The notes under the pieces were generated by a model, which ran no database searches, was not told where the DNA came from, and saw nothing but the letters and a program-made list of their open reading frames with translations. 64,000 nt of DNA from Thiothrix unzii (lineage in GTDB: Bacteria > Pseudomonadota > Gammaproteobacteria > Thiotrichales > Thiotrichaceae). A program made the position numbers and the translations under genes. Below are positions 59,773-64,000 of the stretch, piece after piece (the first letter of the stretch is position 1; every line of letters starts with the position of its first letter). The stretch spans positions 1,116,001 through 1,180,000 of the forward strand of contig NZ_CP072793.1 of the NCBI RefSeq assembly GCF_017901175.1. The letters run 5' to 3'.

Positions 59773-60584
59773 AAATGTCATTAACAGGTTTAACTCGCAG
59801 CGGTTATGCGCTGCTACTGGTCATGACAGGTGCATGGCTATTGCCCACGTTGGTGAGTGCGGCTGATTTCACCGTGAATGACGGTGATACCGTCACTGCT
59901 AAAATTTCCCGTGACGGTTTAACGCGGGTGACGGTACAAGGTGCGCGGATTGAACAGGTGTTTTCCGCCGATGGTAAGGATTTGACGTTTCAGGTGGATA
60001 AGCAAAACGGGCAGGTGTTTGTGCGCTACAAAGGCGGCAAAGAAAAAGTGCTGGATGCAATGGAGCTGCCCGGTGGTGGTTCGGTAAAGCGCAAGCAAAC
60101 CACGGGTAGTGGTAAGCAGGATTTTGCCGCGTTTGTCACCGACGATGGTGGTCGCACCTTTACCCTTAATTTGAGTGTCACGGATGATCCCTCCGCCAGC
60201 ATTGTGCTGAAACCGATGGTGGTGGAGAAAGCCAAATCGGGACGGGTGGTCATCCAAAACGATTTGTCGTTACCCAGTGAGGTGATGGCCTTAATGCAGG
60301 TGATGACGGGTAATGTCGAGGAAGTTTCCGGGTACGACGTGGCGCGTGACCTGAGTGAACCGCAAACATTGTGGGCAGGTGCGGACTACCTACGAGTGGC
60401 TTCTTACGAAGGCGACAGCTTACTCGGTGAAGTTTACACCCTGACCAATCGCTCAGGCTCACAGATGCGCATTGTCGAGAGTGAGTTTCAAGGCAAGGGC
60501 GTGTTAGCGGTGGCGGTGAAGAACCCGATTCTGGAGGCCAACGAGTTCACCTACGTCTACACCGTGCGCGAGGTGACACCATGA
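59769..60584 (+). CDS. traK: TraK, F-type outer-membrane complex protein (VirB9-like)
   Basis: The 271-residue periplasmic protein has a signal peptide ending VSA-ADF. The TraK pattern is TVNDGDTVTAKISRDGLTRVTVQGARIEQVFSADGKDLTFQVDKQNGQVFVRYK... and the C-terminal FQGKGVLAVAVKNPILEANEFTYVYTVRE. It forms the core complex with TraB and TraV. Confidence 0.92.
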   Translation: MKMSLTGLTRSGYALLLVMTGAWLLPTLVSAADFTVNDGDTVTAKISRDGLTRVTVQGARIEQVFSADGKDLTFQVDKQNGQVFVRYKGGKEKVLDAMELPGGGSVKRKQTTGSGKQDFAAFVTDDGGRTFTLNLSVTDDPSASIVLKPMVVEKAKSGRVVIQNDLSLPSEVMALMQVMTGNVEEVSGYDVARDLSEPQTLWAGADYLRVASYEGDSLLGEVYTLTNRSGSQMRIVESEFQGKGVLAVAVKNPILEANEFTYVYTVREVTP

Positions 60585-62068
60585 GCAGTGTGCCGGATGC
60601 GGCGAGTACCGCCAAAAAACAAAAGCTGTTGTTATTCGGGGGTGGATCGGCGGTGTTCGCGCTGTTGATCTTCATGATGTGGCTGGCAGACGACCAACCC
60701 AAGGCAGAAGCCATACCCACGCAAGTGGGGACAGTGCAGCAAGTCGAAGCCGCTGCCCGGAAAATCAGTGACGAAGAATTGTGGACAGCCAAGGCCGATG
60801 CTGCGTTACAGGCGATGCAACGTGGTAATGAAAAAGCCCTGCAAGAAATGGAGCAACTCAAACGCCGTAACGAGGAGTTAGCCGAACAATTGAAAGGGCA
60901 ACAAACCACGGTAGCCAGTTTACAAGAAGCCGCCGCTAAAGTGCCCACAACACTGGCATTACCTAACTTGCCACCGGTCTCTGGTGCTAACCCTGCACTG
61001 GATGGCATTGTGCCGCCGTTGCCTGCGGGTGCGGGTCAAGGCGGTGCGGGTTTACCACCGGGCATGGCAGGAATGCCCGGTGCTGAGGGGATGCCGCCGA
61101 TGCAGGCATTACCAGCACCCGACGTGGATGAAGGCATGGTGCATATTACCGTGGGTGAACAAGCCGTGCCGGTGGATACCGTGACCACGGTGGGTACGCC
61201 CACCAGTACAGGTGTCGCAAACCCCAACGGTGACAATCCCACCAAACCGCTGGTGACTCCCACCAGCATCGACATCGAGCAAACCGCCAGTACGCCGACG
61301 ACGGGTGGTAGGCCATTACCGCAAAAACGCGAACGCCCCAAGGCAAAAACCTACATCCCGTCCGGTACGTTCTTTAAGGCGCAACTGGTGGCTTCGCTGG
61401 ATGCCCCCACCGGGGGTAACGCTGAACAAAATCCCCACCCGGTATTACTGATGGTGACGGATAACGCCAATCTGCCGAACCGCTTCCGCTCCAAAGTCAA
61501 AGAGTGTCACGTCATTGCCTCCGGGTACGGTGACATCTCGTCTGAACGGGTCAACCTGCGCACCGAACGACTGTCGTGTGTGCTCAAAGACGGCACGGTG
61601 GTGGACACTAAACTGGATGCGTATGTCGCAGGCGAAGACGGTAAGGCAGGGCTGCGCGGTAATCTGGTATCCAAGCAAGGTGCGTTGGTTGCCAATGCGA
61701 TGTTGGCGGGAACATTAGGCGGTGTTGGGCAAGGTTTGGCGCAAGCCGCCACTACCGTGACCCAAACTGGCACGGGTGCTGTCACCTCGGTATCCCCGAA
61801 TCAAGCCTTGGAGTTTGGGATGTACAGTGGATCGGGTACAGCCTTGAACAAACTGGCGGAATACTACATAAAAGCCGCTGAAAAGACCTTCCCGATTCTG
61901 GAAGTCGCAGCCGGTCGTGATGTGACCATTATTCTGTTATCCGGTTTGGACATTGAGGCCGACGCAGGCAGTGCCGGTGGACGTGAAGGCTTGACCAGCA
62001 TTGTGACCGACGCTGACCGGCGACAGGCCAGTAAATCACTGCGCCGAGAGGAGGAAGCCGCATGGTAA
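60581..62068 (+). CDS. traB: TraB, F-type core-complex protein (VirB10-like)
   Basis: The 495-residue protein has a membrane helix near 22-42 and a coiled coil near 60-115 (EELWTAKADAALQAMQRGNEKALQEMEQLKRRNEELAEQL). A Pro/Gly-rich linker and the C-terminal beta-barrel domain (YIPSGTFFKAQLVASLDAPTGG..., RFRSKVKECHVIASGYGDISSERVNLRTERLSC, AAGRDVTIILLSGLDI) follow. It bridges both membranes. Confidence 0.93.
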   Translation: MSSVPDAASTAKKQKLLLFGGGSAVFALLIFMMWLADDQPKAEAIPTQVGTVQQVEAAARKISDEELWTAKADAALQAMQRGNEKALQEMEQLKRRNEELAEQLKGQQTTVASLQEAAAKVPTTLALPNLPPVSGANPALDGIVPPLPAGAGQGGAGLPPGMAGMPGAEGMPPMQALPAPDVDEGMVHITVGEQAVPVDTVTTVGTPTSTGVANPNGDNPTKPLVTPTSIDIEQTASTPTTGGRPLPQKRERPKAKTYIPSGTFFKAQLVASLDAPTGGNAEQNPHPVLLMVTDNANLPNRFRSKVKECHVIASGYGDISSERVNLRTERLSCVLKDGTVVDTKLDAYVAGEDGKAGLRGNLVSKQGALVANAMLAGTLGGVGQGLAQAATTVTQTGTGAVTSVSPNQALEFGMYSGSGTALNKLAEYYIKAAEKTFPILEVAAGRDVTIILLSGLDIEADAGSAGGREGLTSIVTDADRRQASKSLRREEEAAW

Positions 62069-62409
62069 TGCAACGGTTAAAGCGTATTCCGCGCTGTTTA
62101 TGGCTACCCCTGCTGGCTTTCGTGCCGTCGCTGGGGTGGATTGGGGTCGTACAGGTAACACGTCCGAGTGTGGATGCAGCCATTCACACACTGGTTCCCG
62201 GTACGGACATCCAAGCCATTAACCCAACCCCGTTGGACGGGATGTACGAAGTGGTGGCAGGTCAGAACATTTTCTACATGCAGCCCGGTAAGCCGTATTT
62301 GCTGGTAGGGCATTTGTTTGACCTCAGCACTGCCGAAGACCTGACCCAACTGAAAAAAAACCAACGGATACAACCCAATAATCCGACAACAACGGAGACA
62401 ACCCCATGA
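62062..62409 (+). CDS. DsbC N-terminal-domain protein without thioredoxin domain
   Basis: The 115-residue protein has a signal or anchor helix, then TDIQAINPTPLDGMYEVVAGQNIFYMQPGKPYLLVGHLFDLSTAEDLT. This matches the DsbC dimerisation domain (usually G-x-YEV...YxxxxGxYLxxGxLxD). The thioredoxin domain and CxxC are absent. F-like operons carry a full DsbC here. It may be a structural or inhibitory relic, or a pilus accessory. Confidence 0.75.
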   Translation: MVMQRLKRIPRCLWLPLLAFVPSLGWIGVVQVTRPSVDAAIHTLVPGTDIQAINPTPLDGMYEVVAGQNIFYMQPGKPYLLVGHLFDLSTAEDLTQLKKNQRIQPNNPTTTETTP

Positions 62410-62945
62410 TGATGATGCCCTTCCACCTGATCATTGTATTACTGGGTGTTTTGTTACTCAGTGGGTGCAGCACCAGCCCCAACTATGCGTGCGGTACACC
62501 GCAAGGCGGTAAATGCCAATCGGTGTCTGACTCCTACCTCAGTGCTTTGGGTAAAAAGCTTAAAGGTAATGCAACGGCTACTAAGACGACCAACACCACC
62601 GGCAAGCCTGCGGTTGAAGCCAGCGCACGGGTGACACAATACATTCCCGAAGGCGTGGCGATCCGCTCCCTACCGCAAGTGATGCGGGTATGGATTGCGC
62701 CGTGGGAAGACAATAACGGGGTATTCCACGACCAATCCTACAGCTATTTTGTGGCGGATGCCGGGGAATGGTCATTGCGTGCCAACACCGAAAAAAGCCT
62801 GTATCCCAACGGCTACGCGCTGTTAGAGCGGCCTACCGATAAAACGGCTGCACCGGCTGACAACAAGGCGGATGCCAAACCCAAGGCGGCGATGACCACG
62901 CAACAAGCGCAGGATCAAGCCCTTGACTTCATGGCGGGTGAGTAA
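62406..62945 (+). CDS. traV: TraV, F-type outer-membrane lipoprotein (VirB7-like)
   Basis: The 179-residue lipoprotein (lipobox LLSGC) has the TraV core: YACGTPQGGKCQSVSDSYLSALGK and RSLPQVMRVWIAPWEDNNGVFHDQSYSYFVADAGEW. It anchors the core complex in the outer membrane. It overlaps traC by one base (TAATG). Confidence 0.92.
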   Translation: MMMMPFHLIIVLLGVLLLSGCSTSPNYACGTPQGGKCQSVSDSYLSALGKKLKGNATATKTTNTTGKPAVEASARVTQYIPEGVAIRSLPQVMRVWIAPWEDNNGVFHDQSYSYFVADAGEWSLRANTEKSLYPNGYALLERPTDKTAAPADNKADAKPKAAMTTQQAQDQALDFMAGE

Positions 62946-64000
62946 TGTTAGCCAAACTTGCCGCCCTGATCACCCCTAAGAACCGGCGTTCCACCCCGGA
63001 TGCCAATGTATTGCGCGGTGAACCACCACCGAGCATTGCGGTTTTTAGTGAGCATTTTAAACGTTATGGCTTGGCGGATTTGCTGCATTACGAATCCTAC
63101 GACCCGGAAACGCAGCTTTACTACAACAGCTTAAATGCCGCGTTTATTAACCCCAAGGAACGCCCAAAAAGTTACGGTTTCATTTTAGAAATCCCGCCGT
63201 CGGCGGGTGCGAATGAGGAAATGGCTAAAATCCTGCTGGGGATGTTTAACCAGCAGTACCCGACTGGATCGACTATTCAATGCTGCTTGTACGCCTCCCC
63301 GGAAATTGCCGGGATGTGTCAGGCGTGGGTAGGTGCGCGGCAATCCGGCTCGATTTATGAGCGCATGGCACAACGCCGTGCCGATTACCTGTTAAAAGGT
63401 ACACGCCGCTCCTTGTTTAAGGATTCCACCTACTTGGTGCGTGATTACCGTTGTACTTTTGCTTTGATGATGCCGGGTAATCCCGATGAGGGCGACATCA
63501 GTGACGCACTGTCATTGCGTGACAGTTTGATGGGGGTATTGCGTGCTGCCGGGTTTCCGGCACGGGTAGTGGCTCCACCGGACTTGCTGGCATTGGTGGA
63601 TGAGCTGGTGAGTCCTGCCCGTGAAGGTGACTTTAAGCATTTAAAGCCGCAGTACGATGCGCATGTGCCGTTACGGGAGCAGGCGGTATCCCGCGAGGTC
63701 AACCTGCAAATGAAGGAAGACGGCTTAGTGATCGGTGACAAGGCGGTGCGTTGCTTGTCGGTCAATAGCTACCCCAAAGAATGGTCACTGGCGATGATGG
63801 AGGATTTCATTGGGGATTATTTCCAAGAAACCCTGCAAGTGCCGTGCGCGTTTGTGTCTACCATCGGGATTCAGATACCCGATAGGGAGGCAATGCAGCG
63901 CATGGTGACGCTGAAGGCCAGTCGCGCTATTCAAACGGCGGATTCACCGATGGCGAAATTCCTGCCGGACTTGCTGAATCGGGGACGGGAATGGCGCAAA
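62945..64000 (+). CDS. traC: TraC ATPase of the T4SS, N-terminal part cut by window edge
   Basis: The frame is open for 352 codons to the right edge. The N-terminal region (FSEHFKRYGLADLLHYESYDPETQLYYNS..., KSYGFILEIPPSAGANEEMAKILLGMFNQQYPTGSTIQCCLYASPEIAGM) matches TraC/VirB4. Walker motifs lie beyond the edge. TraC energises pilus assembly at the inner membrane. Confidence 0.9.
   Translation, partial: MLAKLAALITPKNRRSTPDANVLRGEPPPSIAVFSEHFKRYGLADLLHYESYDPETQLYYNSLNAAFINPKERPKSYGFILEIPPSAGANEEMAKILLGMFNQQYPTGSTIQCCLYASPEIAGMCQAWVGARQSGSIYERMAQRRADYLLKGTRRSLFKDSTYLVRDYRCTFALMMPGNPDEGDISDALSLRDSLMGVLRAAGFPARVVAPPDLLALVDELVSPAREGDFKHLKPQYDAHVPLREQAVSREVNLQMKEDGLVIGDKAVRCLSVNSYPKEWSLAMMEDFIGDYFQETLQVPCAFVSTIGIQIPDREAMQRMVTLKASRAIQTADSPMAKFLPDLLNRGREWRK

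Overview
The window reads as a gammaproteobacterial chromosome carrying the left end of a large integrative and conjugative element (ICE). A filamentous sulfur oxidiser of the Thiothrix/Thiotrichales type is my best guess. It rests on the nif genes, CydDC, the MoxR/DUF58 operon and abundant palindromic repeats, and is an inference rather than an identification.

Chromosomal part (1 to about 21.8 kb). The left edge holds the first codons of an IS5-like transposase and an ELM1/GtrOC1-like gene. A leftward nitrogen-fixation operon, nifW-nifZ-nifM-clpX2, follows, with a textbook sigma-54 -24/-12 promoter and an upstream NifA-type site. Next come a sulfotransferase-like gene, arfB, a vapBC toxin-antitoxin pair with an inverted-repeat operator, a glycosyltransferase/ThDP-enzyme/mutarotase group and cydDC. 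A rightward six-gene operon (RDD, SpoIIM, DUF4129, DUF4350, MoxR, DUF58), a hemerythrin-like gene and mscL complete this part. Two coding regions (clpX2 and cydD) contain palindromic repeats inserted in frame.

ICE part (about 21.8 kb to beyond 64 kb). The junction is the 3' half of a CAU-anticodon tRNA followed by a tyrosine integrase. Behind it lie an accessory AlbA/ATPase gene, a DUF6387-like gene and an Xis-like HTH gene. The maintenance module resembles the SPI-7/PFGI-1 ICE class: ParA, ParB, DUF2857, STY4528, TIGR03761, DUF3158, SSB, TopB and STY4534/DUF3577. Two repeat arrays sit in this module: five copies of AGTACAG-N3-CTGTACT plus an AT-rich hairpin inside the STY4528 gene, and four palindromes with an exact 49-bp period just after it.

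From 34.8 to 48.3 kb is the most unusual region. Fourteen copies of a short structured 5' leader each stand directly before the first gene of a small cassette. Each has a 5' hairpin and then a hairpin whose 3' arm contains the Shine-Dalgarno sequence. Four of these leaders are preceded by a longer structured module of about 170-330 bp with UUCG, GCAA and UUAC loops, and stems differ compensatorily between copies. The cassettes encode DUF3577, DUF3275, a DUF6573 fusion, RadC, DUF2786, an N6-adenine methyltransferase, an SNF2-like helicase with a helix-hairpin-helix segment, and many small unknown proteins. One cassette gene is broken by an IS256-family element with 28-bp ends and an 8-bp target duplication.

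From 50.8 kb to the right edge is an F-type type IV secretion operon in the order traW, traU, trbC, two tandem traN-like genes, an unknown gene, dsbA-like, a lytic transglycosylase, a lipoprotein, traA, traL, traE, traK, traB, a DsbC N-domain protein, traV, traC (cut by the edge). The ICE therefore combines an SPI-7/PFGI-1-like maintenance backbone with an F-like conjugation machine. Relaxase, coupling protein, oriT and the right attachment site are not in the window.
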